In this document: piece after piece, positions 19,968 to 31,470 of the stretch
Numbering within the stretch: the stretch's first letter is position 1
How the letters are laid out: each line of letters starts with the position of its first letter
Source of the DNA: Staphylotrichum longicolle
Lineage: Eukaryota; Ascomycota; Sordariomycetes; Sordariales; Chaetomiaceae
Length of the DNA stretch: 64,000 bases
NCBI GenBank assembly: GCA_019096155.1
Contig: JAHCVI010000001.1
Span: 2,356,001-2,420,000 of the forward strand
Direction: 5' to 3'
Notes under the pieces: model-generated
What the model was told of the DNA's origin: nothing
The model's input: the letters and a program-made list of their open reading frames with translations, nothing else
Database searches by the model: none
Translations under genes and position numbers: made by a program

Positions 19968-20556
19968 GCTGGCTTCGATGATGTCGACTGGAACAAGGGA
20001 AAACGGACCCCCAGAGAGTAGTTGGGTGCAAACGAGGGGCGCGGTGTCTGGGGCGCGACTCGCAGCAAGTGTGTCACAGGGAGGGACGAAAAGGAGAAAG
20101 CAAAGAAAGAGCAAGCATGCGGGGGATGGTGGCTGCAAGAGTTCCTCCAGGGTTCAACGGCACAGGTCGGGAATAAAGGGGTATCGGGTGCTGCTCCTGT
20201 CTTGCCGACTTGGCAAACACTCGCAGGTGAACAGGAAGCGTGCCGTCGCCGCCATTCTCCCACCCATGGTTAGAGCGCTTGGCCCCGAAACCCACGGTTG
20301 CAGCCAAGCAGTCGCCGAGTCTAGCATCGGACGTTGTTGACCTTACATAATAGGGGACGTGTGGTGTCCCGCAGGACGTTCGGCCGCGAAGCGCCTTGCC
20401 GCTTGGTTTGTTGGTCGGATTAGGACGCGATGTGGAGCGTGCCAGACTGTCGGAACGGGTTGGCGAATAGAAATCCGCCGGTTTTCAGTGCCAAGCGGCA
20501 TATCCCCTTGGCAGACGGAGTAAACGCTGGGGTTTTTTCAACTTTTTTAGTCACTT
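19968..20556. other. Intergenic
   Basis: Promoter side of the DUF7136-like gene. No coding signal. A poly-T-rich tract near 20,530-20,550 ends in TTTTTTAG and could serve as a splice acceptor for the Ser/Thr-rich fragment that follows. Confidence 0.45.
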
Positions 20557-20814
20557 GTGGGCACCCCGTACTGCTTGATTGGTACCGTTACCAACGAGCC
20601 TATTACGACCACGTCTACGCAGTCCCTCAGCACTTCGTCCGAGACGTCGACCATCATCCAATCCTCAGTCACCACTTCTTCCCCGACTAGCACCCCGGTC
20701 GCCACCACGACTACGCGGACATCCACCACCGCTATTCGGACGTCCACCACCACCACCCTTCCCGGCAATGGCGTGACAACTCCGGTTCTTTCGGTAGCAA
20801 CTGCTATTTTCTAG
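20557..20814 (+). pseudogene. Thr/Ser-rich fragment of a secreted protein (possible last exon or relic)
   Basis: An 85-codon frame beginning near YCLIGTVTNEPITTTST and continuing as nearly pure Thr/Ser sequence with a short direct repeat (R-T-S-T-T). The composition is like the glycosylated region of cell-wall proteins. No signal peptide, Cys domain or GPI tail remains, and no convincing upstream exon is seen. It could be the remnant of a duplicated neighbour or a chance repeat. Confidence 0.3.
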
Positions 20815-22879
20815 AGCCTGATTCTTAGAGCGCCAAGTCCCTTCGGATGCAGAGGGATTCAGTCGCCTTTGATTTAGGGTCCAGTAGTACTACCGTGCTG
20901 CGTACTTCCCTGACCTAGAGCGACCAATCATGTCCCAACAGCGAGATCAGCAGTTTTGTTTTGTTCCAGCTGACCGTTTTTGTTCCGCCCCGACTACACA
21001 AACGAAGCTGCCTACAACCGACCACGCCACCTAGCGAACACCAGCCGAGTGTACAGTCGCTTCTTCCGCATTGCAGTCGTCGTCCGGTTTTCTTTTTGTG
21101 GCTGCTTGCTTAAGTACCTCCTCTCCATTCTGCCGCGCCCAAATGTCGACAAACTTTCTGCTGCTGGCAACCCAAAGCGGCGACCGATGATGATTCGACG
21201 CTACGAGTTGCTGCTGTTCCGCCGTGAGCATCACAGGCTGCCTAGCACGAATTGAATGCGGTATTCCCGTGCCAGATTGCAACTTGAAGAATCAAGGTAA
21301 ACCGTGACAAGGCAAGGTCGAATATACAAGAGAATTTCCTGTATCTTCTTCAATCCTAATTAAGCCTCGCTTCTGGCTGCCCACCGCTTCGTAGGCCTTG
21401 TTGTCAATCACATAGGGGACAAGTCCACGGCGGGGTCTTTCAAGCACAAGATCTTGCAGCCCGCATGAAGGAGTCACGATCACAAATGCGAGCGAAGGGA
21501 ACAGAGCTCCTGCTTCACCAGTGACCAGGTCGCCTCCAAAAGCTCTGCTTGAGAGAAACCCTCAGGTCATGATCTAGAGGAAGTTTACTCCGCATGATTC
21601 AGCCGAAAACCAGCCGCACTGGCCGTCAGAGCTTGCACGTCGTCCGTCAAATTGTAGGCTTACTTCGTGCCCCATCTCGAAACCGAACCAGCTTTTGTGC
21701 GAATCCTTGGCTGCAATGTGGGTCGTGACAAAGTCCGACACCACGCGACAGACTTTTAGGCGGCAATCCCGTCGTTCATCAAACTCGTTTTTCACCTCGG
21801 CCGGCATCGCACCGCATCATCGAACAATGGGCGGCGTTAGGTACCCGCCGTTACCTCCACCAGGTCCATTCAACTGGCAACCACTTGAAGATTGCGCGGT
21901 TGTTCCTCACTTGGCCGCCACCAGGCATGTGACGTTGCCCGACAAAACATGAGTGCCAACTCGGCAAAGATGAAGGGATCGAAGCGGCATCGGCTTGGGC
22001 CAGTCCACGGTGGCGACGGCCCGGTGACTGGAGCTGAAGCTCGGCCTAGGGACTCGAGATGAAGCCCGGCTCGGGGACTCGAGCTGGAAGTTCGGACCCC
22101 GGGTTCCGTCTCGTCGGACGCCCTGTCTCGATAGGTACCTGGCAAGGAAGGAACCGCGCGGCAGTTTCCCGTAGTGTGCATTCCCGGACCCGACCAACTC
22201 AGTGGACCTCGGGTTTATTTTTGGAATGGCAACAGCTACTAGTCCTCGTGAGTTTGTCAAGGATTGCAACATGCTCCATGCGTGAAAAGCTGAGGAAAAG
22301 TCTGGCTGCACACCTCCGCCTCAGGTTTGCCCAGGGCAAAAGGTTGAGGCCGTGTATTAGCCAACTTGATCGCCCCCTCTGTGCTTACCCTTCCGGACTG
22401 GGAATCGAATCCTCCATCGAGTGGCACCACCAACTCATTTTCGGGCAGAACACAACGTGACACAGCAACACGAAACTAAACGGGCTTGCTCTATGGTTCA
22501 GGGTCATGCGATACCAGCACACCTAAAAAACTCATCCCCGTGTAATCACGGCTCTTCTGGTACTGAGGTGGAGCACGGCGCGCAGGTCGCCGTGGCCGTT
22601 CTTTTCTTGCAATGCCGTTTAAAGAGATCATTTTGCCTTTTCTTTGGTGACCCGTTGGCAAGGGCAAACTCTCGCTTCCATTTCCCCTCTCTTCCACTCC
22701 ATCCCCTTCCGTTGTGAACTAATCCTTCGACCACCCTCCGCTCAGTCCAAATCTGACGGTGTCTGGCCCATCGCGGGCTCCAGTTTCACTCGTTTCTGTA
22801 GTGCCTTGCGATACGGGCGTGAGATCGCCAACGAGTCCGCACAAACAACACAGATTCGTATTCAAGTTGGCTCGGCCAG
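20815..22879. other. 2-kb stretch with no supportable gene
   Basis: Only short overlapping frames. AT content is somewhat higher around 20.9-21.5 kb. A three-copy 25-nt repeat lies at 22026-22100. The last 300 nt form the likely promoter and leader of the mucin-like gene. Confidence 0.5.
22026..22100 (+). repeat. Three diverged 25-nt tandem copies
   Basis: Units 22026-22050, 22051-22075 and 22076-22100 each start GACT.GAG.TG.AAG and end in a C/G-rich block. They differ at several positions but keep exact 25-nt spacing. 25 is not a multiple of three, which argues against coding repeats. Confidence 0.75.
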
Positions 22880-25552
22880 ATGCATCTCAAGGCAACGCTT
22901 GGCACGCTTCCCAGCGTGATCTGGTTGGCTTCCGCGGTAGTGGTCCCAAGCCATCTGTAAGTGCCGTCTTTTTGCCATCCGCCCCATTGCATTCCCTCTC
23001 CGAGCTGCCAAGGCATTGAGAAGAGAAAAAAAAAGTAAAGATAGAAAGACTACGTCGCTTACACCAACAGTAGCGCGAACCCGTTGGGTGTCAGATGCTC
23101 CGGCACCCCTGCAGGGGAAGCTGCTCTAGCTGCCCCTGAGTTCACGCCCTCGGTGACATCCCTTCAGCAAGTCACGCCTGTGACAAACTCGAACTATTCG
23201 AGCGCCGGTGATGAGCGTACCTCGGAACCCGCCACATTATCCTCACATGCTCCGGAGGTAATCGCAATTACAGTGCTTTGCAGTACTCCGTGCAGCAATC
23301 CTGGCTCGCTCTCTACCACAACCAGCGTTCTCTCCGGTTCCCTCCCTACAAACTCGTCATCCTTGAGCTCTCCATCCAGCCAGTCCAGCTTCCTGCCGTC
23401 ACCCTGCGCGTCTCTGCAGGTGAGTCTCCCGGCCGCTCAAGGCACTGCTGTCACTCCTGTTACGATAACAGGGTCCACCAACTCATGCCAAACTGTCACG
23501 ATCACGCTGCCTGCCGCCAGTTCGACGGCTGCCGAATTCGCGGTCCTCGCTCCAACTTCAGAAGACTCGCCTACATTTGTGTCTGTTGACACGCCTTCAG
23601 ATTCGGACAACGGTCATGCTGCCACTGATGATTTGGGGGGAGGAGGCCCAGCCGCCTCCAGAATTGGACTTTCCCTCTCTTCTGCGTGTTCACATGGGGG
23701 CCACGGAAACCCAGCGCAAAGTACAGCCGTGACGACAACGAGTCGAATAATTCCCATGGGCACTGGCTTACCAATATCCCAACTCACGGCGGTTTCTCCC
23801 TCACCGCTTGCCTATGGTACCACCAAGACCGCTGAGTGGAATCGCACCTCGACGTCTATCGGGTCTGCCGTGACGAGTCCCTTCATCACGGGAGCGTCTC
23901 AATCGGGGGTCGTCTCAAAAACGCCGTTGGCAAAATCAAATTATTTTCCTGTCAACGGCTCGCCGTCGTCGGTACACTACGCCACCCCGACCTCGTTAAG
24001 CAACCGAGTGATCGCATTCGCTACAACACTCACTTCTAGTGTCGCAAGCACTACGGCTGCCCGCGCAGCAAACTCGGTTCTGACCATCACTGGCACTGCG
24101 GCCCTGAGCAGCACAGCAAGTGTGCTTTCTGGCTTTTCAAACCTAGGAAGTTCCAGGCTCAACTCCACCGCGAGTGGACCTCTAGTCATCTTAGCCCTCT
24201 CTACGACCACTTTTGTGTCGGCGACGGTTAGCGGACCCCTGACAACTCTAAGCATCGTCTCTTCCACCACCAGCTTGGTGATGACGACGACTACACCCTC
24301 CTCGACAACCAGCAAGACAAATCCTACCACGTCTTTGACAAGCCCTACCACGTCTTTTGGGGCAAGCGGCACGAGCATCTCAACAACGTCAACCAGTTCA
24401 ACTTTCATAAGCTCGGGCCTCGCCATAACCGCCCTGACGTCTCCGTCTTCGGTTTCTTTGCTCTCAACCACCTTGCCGGTTCTAAACTCTCTAGCGGCTA
24501 GCTCTACCTCGGTCATCACCAGCGTGACTACCGTTTCTTCGGCGTCCACGGAGCTCCTGAGCAGTACAAGTTCTACAACGACGTCGGGGGTCATCAGCAC
24601 ATCTGTCACATCGACTTCGGCTGTTTTGTCCGGCCCAACGAGCACCACGGTGTTACCGATCAGCACCACTTTGGTGATTAGTTCGAGTATCGTGCCATCC
24701 GTTTCCACTGGCACAACTTTGATACCTACAACGCTGCTGAGCAGCACCACTGTGGGGTTCAGTTCGAGTGCCTCACGTGCTTCCGGTAGGGCAGCTTCGG
24801 GATCAACGGTGCCATTGGGCAGCACAAATGTTGCGAGTACTTCAACAATATCTAGCACCTCGACGCTGAGCGGAGTGCCATCGTCGAGCTCAACAGCTCC
24901 CGTGTCATGTGGTGGTGCACCCGAGGATATCGACGGGGTCGTGCTTGACGTATATCAGTCCCACCCTGATGAGTGTACCTTTCCATGCGTTCTGACAGTT
25001 TTACAGTTCGACGATTTCCCAATCTCCCCGACCCAGTCGTCACCAACCGAGTATCACCGATTCACCTTCACGGACGGACTGCAGGTTGTCTCTCAGCGAA
25101 CGACAAATTCTACGCCTACCTTTGGGTCTCAGGTGTTGCAAATCGACCCTTGGGGAATCGCGGAGATCGGGTTTGAGAATCATCGCGACGTACAATGCTT
25201 CATCTTTGATGTGCAAAGCCTCAAATTGGGCTGCACTTCAGCAAGTGGCCAATGTGATTTTGTGATCACTGGGCGACGATGGAAGGGTAGCAACGACGTC
25301 GAGGCAAACGATGAAGTCATCACAGTTCGGGCCTGTCCGGACCTATCAAGCTGCACACTCGACCCTGTCATTATTCCTACCACAATCGGCACCGGCTTGG
25401 AGAGCATAGTGATTGAGCCCCAAGGGGAGCAAACCTCCTGGGTTGATGATTTACAGACCTCGTGGACAGACCGTGGGTGCGGTGCCGCTGCATGCCGGTC
25501 GCAGGTGCCCAAGACGGTCAAGAGACATATCCGCTGGGGTGCTCGTGGGTAA
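22880..25552 (+). CDS. Large secreted mucin-like protein with C-terminal beta-rich domain (DUF7371-like)
   Basis: Two exons, 22880-22956 and 23071-25552 (114-nt GT-AG intron, CT|T junction), give 852 residues. Exon 1 encodes almost only a signal peptide (MHLKATLGTLPSVIWLASAV), which the main reading frame alone lacks; this decides the start. Residues about 30-635 are Ser/Thr-rich (repeated T-S-T-T, P-T-T-S) and probably densely O-glycosylated, making an extended wall-spanning stalk. Residues about 638-840 form a Cys-containing globular domain (CGGAPEDIDG, VLTVLQFDDFP, FDVQSLKLGC, CDFVITGRRW, WVDDLQTSW) whose order of elements resembles the fungal DUF7371 domain as I remember it. No GPI tail; the end is basic (KRHIRWGARG). 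Likely extracellular or cell-wall; function unknown. Confidence 0.78.
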
Positions 25553-25717
25553 TGCTAGGTTCCCGGTAATACTTCATGTTAGTCTGAGCTTTGCAGTTTT
25601 GTTATATATCTTTTGGTGCAAAAACTTGTGCCTGAATATCACCTAATACAACCTGCATATCTTTTTCAAACTTCAGTAGTGAGGAAGAAGATAGAGCGTG
25701 TCTCTGTACTCGCAAGA

Positions 25718-27407
25718 TCACCTCCCACCTACACTAAACCTCAACCGCATATTCTCCCAGCCATGTCTTCGCCTGAACTTCGCTCTCGGTGCATTTCCTG
25801 GTCCCCAAGCTGGATGCGCCACGGCAGATCCGGCAGTCGGTTTCGCCGCTGGCACCGTGACACCCTCAACCTCAAACACCAAGGCAATGGCGCCCACCAT
25901 GCACACAATTTCCGCCACAGCAAACCGGCGGCCAGGGCAGAGATGCTTACCCCCACCGAAGGGCATCAACGCCCCACGTCGCCTCTTCTCCTCCTCTGGC
26001 GGTGTGTCGATAAACCGGTCTGGGTTGAAGACCCCGGCGTCAAGCCCCCAAATGCTTTCGTCCAAGTGTGGCACTCCGTGAGGCCATTGTGCAGTGGACC
26101 CCTTCTTCAGGAGGTACTCCCGCCCATCCGCATCGCGAAGCACCGTATCCTCCACGATATGCCGGTAACCGCAGAACTTGTCATAAAGCCTGAGGGCTTC
26201 TTGGACACACGCGCTGATAAATGGTTTCTTGGTGAGCTGGTCAACGTCGATCGTGGCGCTGTCTGCCCGCAGGCTGGTTGTCTCAAACGCTTCCTGCTGC
26301 GCCCGTTCCGCGTAGTCGCGCTGGGAAAAGACGTGCACGAAAACCCAGATCAGCGCAGGGACTGTGTTGATGAGGGTCACCCATGGAATGTCCATCTCAC
26401 TCGAGGCCAGGTCAATGGTCCTGGCACCCATTTCTCTCTTGATTGCGGCTCGCTCCTTGACCAAAGCGGACACATCGGGGCCCTCGTCATGTCGGGCCAG
26501 GTAGTAGTCGTGTAGTGCTGCTTGGATGCGGTTCCGGGCAGCGACCGCTTTTGGAGCGAGCAAGCTCGGGGCGAGCCCCAACATCAGGACGGTCGTCTTC
26601 TTGTCAAACTCCCTAGAAGCTGAGTCAGCTCCTTGCATGTCGCCCTGGAAGCCGCGCTTTCACCATGGGGACCCACCACACATCATCGAGCCTCTCAAGC
26701 GTCATGGGGTTCTTGTCGCCATACAACGCTGCCATGACTGCTTGTGATATGAGGTTCTTCAGCCAGTTCCCGATGTCGGGAACCTCGCACACCTCACCCC
26801 CATACCCAAGCCCGTCCAACTCTCCCGCGATCTTGCCCAACGCCGCCCCGATCACCTCTCGCAACGGCTCCCCTGACATGGACGGGTGGAACGGCTTCTT
26901 TGCCGTGTGCATATACTCCGGGTCTTTGAGCCTCTGCATATCCTCCTTGCTCACCGCCTGCACATTCCGGGCAAACACCAAGATGAACGGATCAAACGAC
27001 ATGCTCGGGCAGCTCACTGCCGCCGAGATCAGCGTGGGCGAGTTGATCACGTAGAGCTTGCCGCCGAGCACGGGAACCGTGCAGATGGGCATGCGCGCCG
27101 ACTTGCTGGTTGCACTCCATGTCAAAACAACGCCACCCGCGCCCGGGACAGACACCCGATTAGGTACATCAAGGAGGGGAACTCACTACAGCCGTTCAAA
27201 GTACGGACCTCCCTCGCGGACGATCGAATAGACATGTCCGACGAATGGGATCTTGGGCCGCAGCGCCGGGGGCTCGCGCGGGTCGTAGGTCGGGTAGAGC
27301 ACCCGCTTGAGGAGCCACAGAAGCAGAACCAGCGCCGCAGCCGCCGACGGCAGGAAAAACGGCGAGGTACCGTCGAGGCGGGTCAGAAATGGGTATTGCA
27401 GCGCCAT
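25718..27407 (-). CDS. Cytochrome P450, CYP7/CYP8-like (membrane-anchored monooxygenase)
   Basis: Exons 27407-27187, 27105-26677 and 26612-25718 join in frame (TA|C, TG|G) into 514 residues. An N-terminal ER anchor (FFLPSAAAALVLLLWLLKRV) and a Pro-rich hinge (REPPALRPKIPFVGH) are followed by the I-helix region LINTVPALIWVF, the ExxR motif EALR, and the haem loop FGGGKHLCPGR with the Cys ligand. The I-helix lacks the usual A/G-G-x-D/E-T-T and has N-T-x-P-A instead. That is a trait of the CYP7B/CYP8 (sterol 7-alpha-hydroxylase and prostacyclin-synthase-like) branch, so a sterol-like or peroxide substrate is possible, but this is inferred. It has no biosynthetic cluster partners in the window. 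The start gives the anchor directly; the upstream Met adds ten polar residues. Confidence 0.9.
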
Positions 27408-28186
27408 TCTGCGATCTGCATGTTCGTCAAGCCTCAAGACCGTAGGCCTACGAGGGGATATAGATACCTTGCTCGTCGAGCGAAGAGTGACGAGCGGCGT
27501 GTGCGAGCACGAGGAAAATGATGGGGATGGTCTTGGCCTTCGGGGCGGGGGCCCAAAGGGGGTTTCTCATTGATTTCTCTACCTTACTTTCTTCCCTTGG
27601 CTCCCTTTCCTTGCTTCCACACAGTATGCATGTAGACCCGTCATCGTGGCATCAGTGGAAATCCTTCGAGGGCGCTTGCCCCCAATCCCTTAAACCCCTC
27701 TGGAGCTGAGCTGAGCTAAGCCAGCACAGGCCAGTCGATGTCTCCCGATATCCCAACCCTCATTGTCCCCCTTGACTCTTCCAACTGATCTCCCCATTAT
27801 TGGCTGACGGGAGCCACCCCTCAAAAACCCCGAGGAGAGGGGAAGCAGCGTGCCTTCCAGACCCTCCCCAGGCTACGAGGTCACCGGCTGACCAAGAATG
27901 TCTTACCCATTCTCGTATCTTTTCAGCAGCTCTGATTTTGGAATATCATCTAGTCTAGGGGTATCACTAGGTGCGCTCGCAGAAAACAAAGAAAAGAAGC
28001 GAAAAGAGTTGAGTAATAGCAGGGGGATTCCGTTCCCGAGTGTCAACGCCCGCGGAACAACCAAGTCAACGCGTGTCGCACCGGCTTTCAGCTGTAGCTT
28101 CCTCCTTAACCCCCGAAACTCCCTGATACCGCGGCTCCATCTCGTGTCCAACCAGTCCAAAACTGGAACTAACCGCCTCGCTTTGC
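27408..28186. other. Intergenic
   Basis: P450 promoter on the left and the 3' end of the IRS4 gene on the right (both minus-strand genes, so this is head-to-tail). Nothing coding seen. Confidence 0.55.
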
Positions 28187-30628
28187 CTACCGTCCCTTCT
28201 TCCCTCCTGGCAACGGCACGACAACCCCGTGCCCGCCCCCCGCCACGCTCTCCCACACGCTTCTCCCCACCCTCGCCGGTATCTTCCTACCCCTCAGCCG
28301 CTGGTCAATCAGCCATAGCCCGACCACAAACTCCTCCCTCCCGAGCGCCCCCTTCCCCTCCCTGTCCACGAGATCCCACACCTCAGCCAGCTCGTCTGCG
28401 GGCAGCCTGCTCCGGGACCAGATGTCGCGCACGACGACATTGACCACCAGCTCCGCCTCGGGCCCGTCAAACGCCCGGCTGCGCTCCACCGCCTCCTCGC
28501 GCGTCAGCCCCTCCCGGTCCTGGTACTGCAGGCCCCACCCCGGGCGGAGAAACAGCCCGCGATTGCTCGCCCACACCGCCTCGTAGCGGCGGCGCTCGCG
28601 CGCCGTGATCTCGTCGCGCCATCGCCGGCGGGCGCCCTCATGGTGCGCGTGCTTGCGGCTACTGCCACCGCCGAGGACCTTGCGCCGCCGGCGGTGGTGG
28701 TCGTGGAGCGCGTGCCGGCGGCGGGCGTCCTCGTCGTCCGACTTCGAGGGCTGCGGGCTGCGGAGGGTGTGGAGCATTCCCGTTCGGTGCGGCTGCTGCT
28801 GCTGCGGGGTGCGGCGGCTGGGGGATTTACTGCCGCTGCCGCCTGTGAGGTGGGAGATGATGCTCTCTGCTGTGCGTTGGGGTTGCAGCGGGCTGCGCCC
28901 AGAACGCCGCGGTGCGGGGACGGGAGGAGGCATGGGTGAGGAAGGCGACGTGAGACGGGCTGAGGCTAGGTTGCTTGCTACGATGGCATTGGTGAGAGAG
29001 GCGAGCGGGAGGTTGGGTGTGGATATATGTGGTGCTGGTGAGCGCTGTAGGTCAGGGGTTGAGGCCGACTGGAACGACGAACCTCGTCTCTGATGCGATG
29101 GTCGACTGGAGCCTGGGGAAAGGTCTGCTTCTCTGACTGGCGAGATGGGCCCCGATTGTAAGGAGGAGGCAGAGACGAACGTATCGTCGGAGGACGCTGA
29201 ACTTTGCGAGAGACTGCGTGGTTTTGGGGTCCGCTCTTCGTGGTTGTAAAGTGCATCAAGGTGATCGTTCTCTGGCTCGACGGGAGTGATCTGGATAGAC
29301 GGTTCCCCCATTTTCGCGACGCTAGATGTTCGGGCCGGGGGAAGAGAAGGCTCTAGGCGTGTTGTCTTATCAAGCTTCTTTGATGGAGGTGAGATGGTGT
29401 TCGATGAAGGGGCCCGGGTATGCAAAGGCGACGGTGGTGTCAAGGGACGCCTGTCGGTTTGAGGTTTTGGTTTTGGTTTTAGTGTCGGCGCTCGCCTGCT
29501 CTTTTGGCTTTCAGTCCGGCTCTGTGCTGGCAGATTCACCTTTGATGACCAGCGGTCTTCGTCATCGTGCTGCTCCCCTGCAGCGCCCTTCTCAGTCACA
29601 CTCTGCGAAGACTTGTTTGACCCAATAACCACGTTCGGCCTGCCCAGGTCTGTCGACAACTTCGGCTTTGGCTTTGGTTTGGGTTTCTGCTTCACCAGAT
29701 CAGGACTCTCTCTTGGTGGCGGTCCCCTCCTCTTAACAGGGTCCATGTCCTCCCCGCCCCTCTTGCTCTCAAACAGCGACACAAGCGAGGTGGTCGGCGG
29801 GATAGATGCGGTATCCGGGGCATCCGCATCCGCCGTCCTCCCGCCCGCAGGCATGCCGTGCCCCACCGAGCCCGCCGTGAAGCTCGCCCTCCCGCTGCTC
29901 CAATAATCCACCTGCGGGCTCGGACCCCTCACAGGGGAAGCAGTCCGGCTCGCAGCCAAGGTCGCGGCGATAAGCGACGGTGAGGGCGAAGGCGAGGCCG
30001 AAGCCGACGGCGACTGCCTTCCCCCTTCCCTGCCAACCGGTGGAGAGAGTAATGTGGTGCCGCCAGTGTGCATCTCCAACAGCCTCTGCGCAACCATCCC
30101 ACCAGCGGCATGTACATCCCTCCCGTCCACCTCTTGTCCATGTGACGACCCCATCCCGCTCCCACTTCCCCCGGTAACCTGCCGGCTCACACTCGCCGCT
30201 TCCCCAGCAGCCGCCTTTGGTCTCGAGGCAGCAGCCGCATGGGTGGCAGCCAACAGGGCGCCATTGTTGCCTCGTAGCCCCGTCCCCTGGCTCACGCCGG
30301 TCGTATTAAGCCTCAAGCCGATCCCCGGCCCCGGCCCATGCCCCGCCGCCGGGGTCACATTTGCATTTGTCTGCGTCGATTGTCTCTGCGGTGGTTGCGA
30401 TGGAGACGGCCCGCGTGCGGCGGCGTTGCTGTTTCCGGCTACCGGGACGGCTGTTTTCTTCTGGTTGCTGAAGGCAAGGGTTGCGCCTTGGAGGGCGGCC
30501 GAGATGGTGGGGTTGGCATTTCCGGGTGCTGAGATCGCTGACAAGGCTGAGGAGGACGATCGGGCAGGAGGTGTTGGACCGCGGCCGTGATTGTTGGTGT
30601 TCCGGATCGGTGAGGGCGGAGGTTGCAT
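28187..30628 (-). CDS. irs4: IRS4-like EH-domain protein
   Basis: Homologue of yeast Irs4/Tax4, which bind the phosphoinositide phosphatase Inp51 and influence PI(4,5)P2 levels, cell-wall integrity, autophagy and rDNA silencing (established in yeast). 813 residues, intronless. Residues 1 to about 620 are disordered and Ser/Pro-rich, with two K-P repeats (KPKPKPKPK and LKPKPKPQ). A basic His/Arg-rich stretch follows. The C-terminal EH domain (about 690-790) is clear: RRYEAVWASNRGLFL, VRDIWSRSRLPADELAEVW, VDREGKGALGREEFVVGLWL. The very high Pro/Ser codon content yields many opposite-strand open frames that are not genes. Confidence 0.9.
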   Translation of the reverse strand: MQPPPSPIRNTNNHGRGPTPPARSSSSALSAISAPGNANPTISAALQGATLAFSNQKKTAVPVAGNSNAAARGPSPSQPPQRQSTQTNANVTPAAGHGPGPGIGLRLNTTGVSQGTGLRGNNGALLAATHAAAASRPKAAAGEAASVSRQVTGGSGSGMGSSHGQEVDGRDVHAAGGMVAQRLLEMHTGGTTLLSPPVGREGGRQSPSASASPSPSPSLIAATLAASRTASPVRGPSPQVDYWSSGRASFTAGSVGHGMPAGGRTADADAPDTASIPPTTSLVSLFESKRGGEDMDPVKRRGPPPRESPDLVKQKPKPKPKPKLSTDLGRPNVVIGSNKSSQSVTEKGAAGEQHDDEDRWSSKVNLPAQSRTESQKSRRAPTLKPKPKPQTDRRPLTPPSPLHTRAPSSNTISPPSKKLDKTTRLEPSLPPARTSSVAKMGEPSIQITPVEPENDHLDALYNHEERTPKPRSLSQSSASSDDTFVSASSLQSGPISPVREADLSPGSSRPSHQRRGSSFQSASTPDLQRSPAPHISTPNLPLASLTNAIVASNLASARLTSPSSPMPPPVPAPRRSGRSPLQPQRTAESIISHLTGGSGSKSPSRRTPQQQQPHRTGMLHTLRSPQPSKSDDEDARRRHALHDHHRRRRKVLGGGSSRKHAHHEGARRRWRDEITARERRRYEAVWASNRGLFLRPGWGLQYQDREGLTREEAVERSRAFDGPEAELVVNVVVRDIWSRSRLPADELAEVWDLVDREGKGALGREEFVVGLWLIDQRLRGRKIPARVGRSVWESVAGGGHGVVVPLPGGKKGR

Positions 30629-31438
30629 AAGGAGATAATGAGGGAAATAGAGAGGTCAGTCGTTCAGTTCCAAGGGTAAAAAGTCGCTGGAAGGTTGTTG
30701 AAGGACCGCCCCAAAGTAGGATGCGGCTCTTGTCTAGGTCTTGTGCTCGCTGAGGCGCAGAGGCTGGGGGACGCTGCGATGCAATGCAATGCAACGCGGG
30801 GCGGAAAGTTGGGTGAGTCCGCAAGAATGCAGGTTTACTTCGGCATTGTGTTCGGGAGGAAGTCGAGGAGAGGGCAGGATTCAGGTTTTGTTGAGAGCTT
30901 GACAAATTGACAGGTTGACAACGGCAGGAGGGAGCCGGAAGCTCAGGGTGCTTGTCTCGATAGCTGGGTGCTGCCTGCCACGATGAATCCACAAAAGTAC
31001 AGGGGTAATGGGGTTGAACGAGGACAGCTGACAGGGGGAGCGTAAGGCTGCGGCGCTAGTCCAGGGGCCATGACCAGGATCCTGGAAGCGATCACCGGAG
31101 CACGATTGACAGACAGGCCAGCTTCGGAGTTGTCCTTCCATTGTTCGGCAGTGTTTTGATGGAGCTGTTAAACAACCACATGCATGTCACCACTGCAAGT
31201 AGAGGACTCAAATGCAAAAAGTATCTCAGTCATTGGTATCTACCATGCACCAGGCGACTCTCCACTCCAAAGGATGAGGGTGCGAGACCTGAGTACATCG
31301 CTTCATCTTCGGCCGTTACAGCACAAAAATCAGTGAACGCCAACCCATTGCAGATGCCCTGGACCCCGGGGATGAAGCTCGATCCCCTGAGCTCAGCGGT
31401 GCCTTCCGCCAAGGCGAGAAGGATACCTGTTGCTCGCT

Positions 31439-31470
<32 letters not shown>

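Noticed and set aside
23977..24858. 293-codon minus-strand frame with Val/Glu-rich protein
   Set aside because: It is the exact complement of the Thr/Ser-repeat region of the secreted mucin-like gene; codon bias of ACC/AGC/TCG keeps the reverse frame open.
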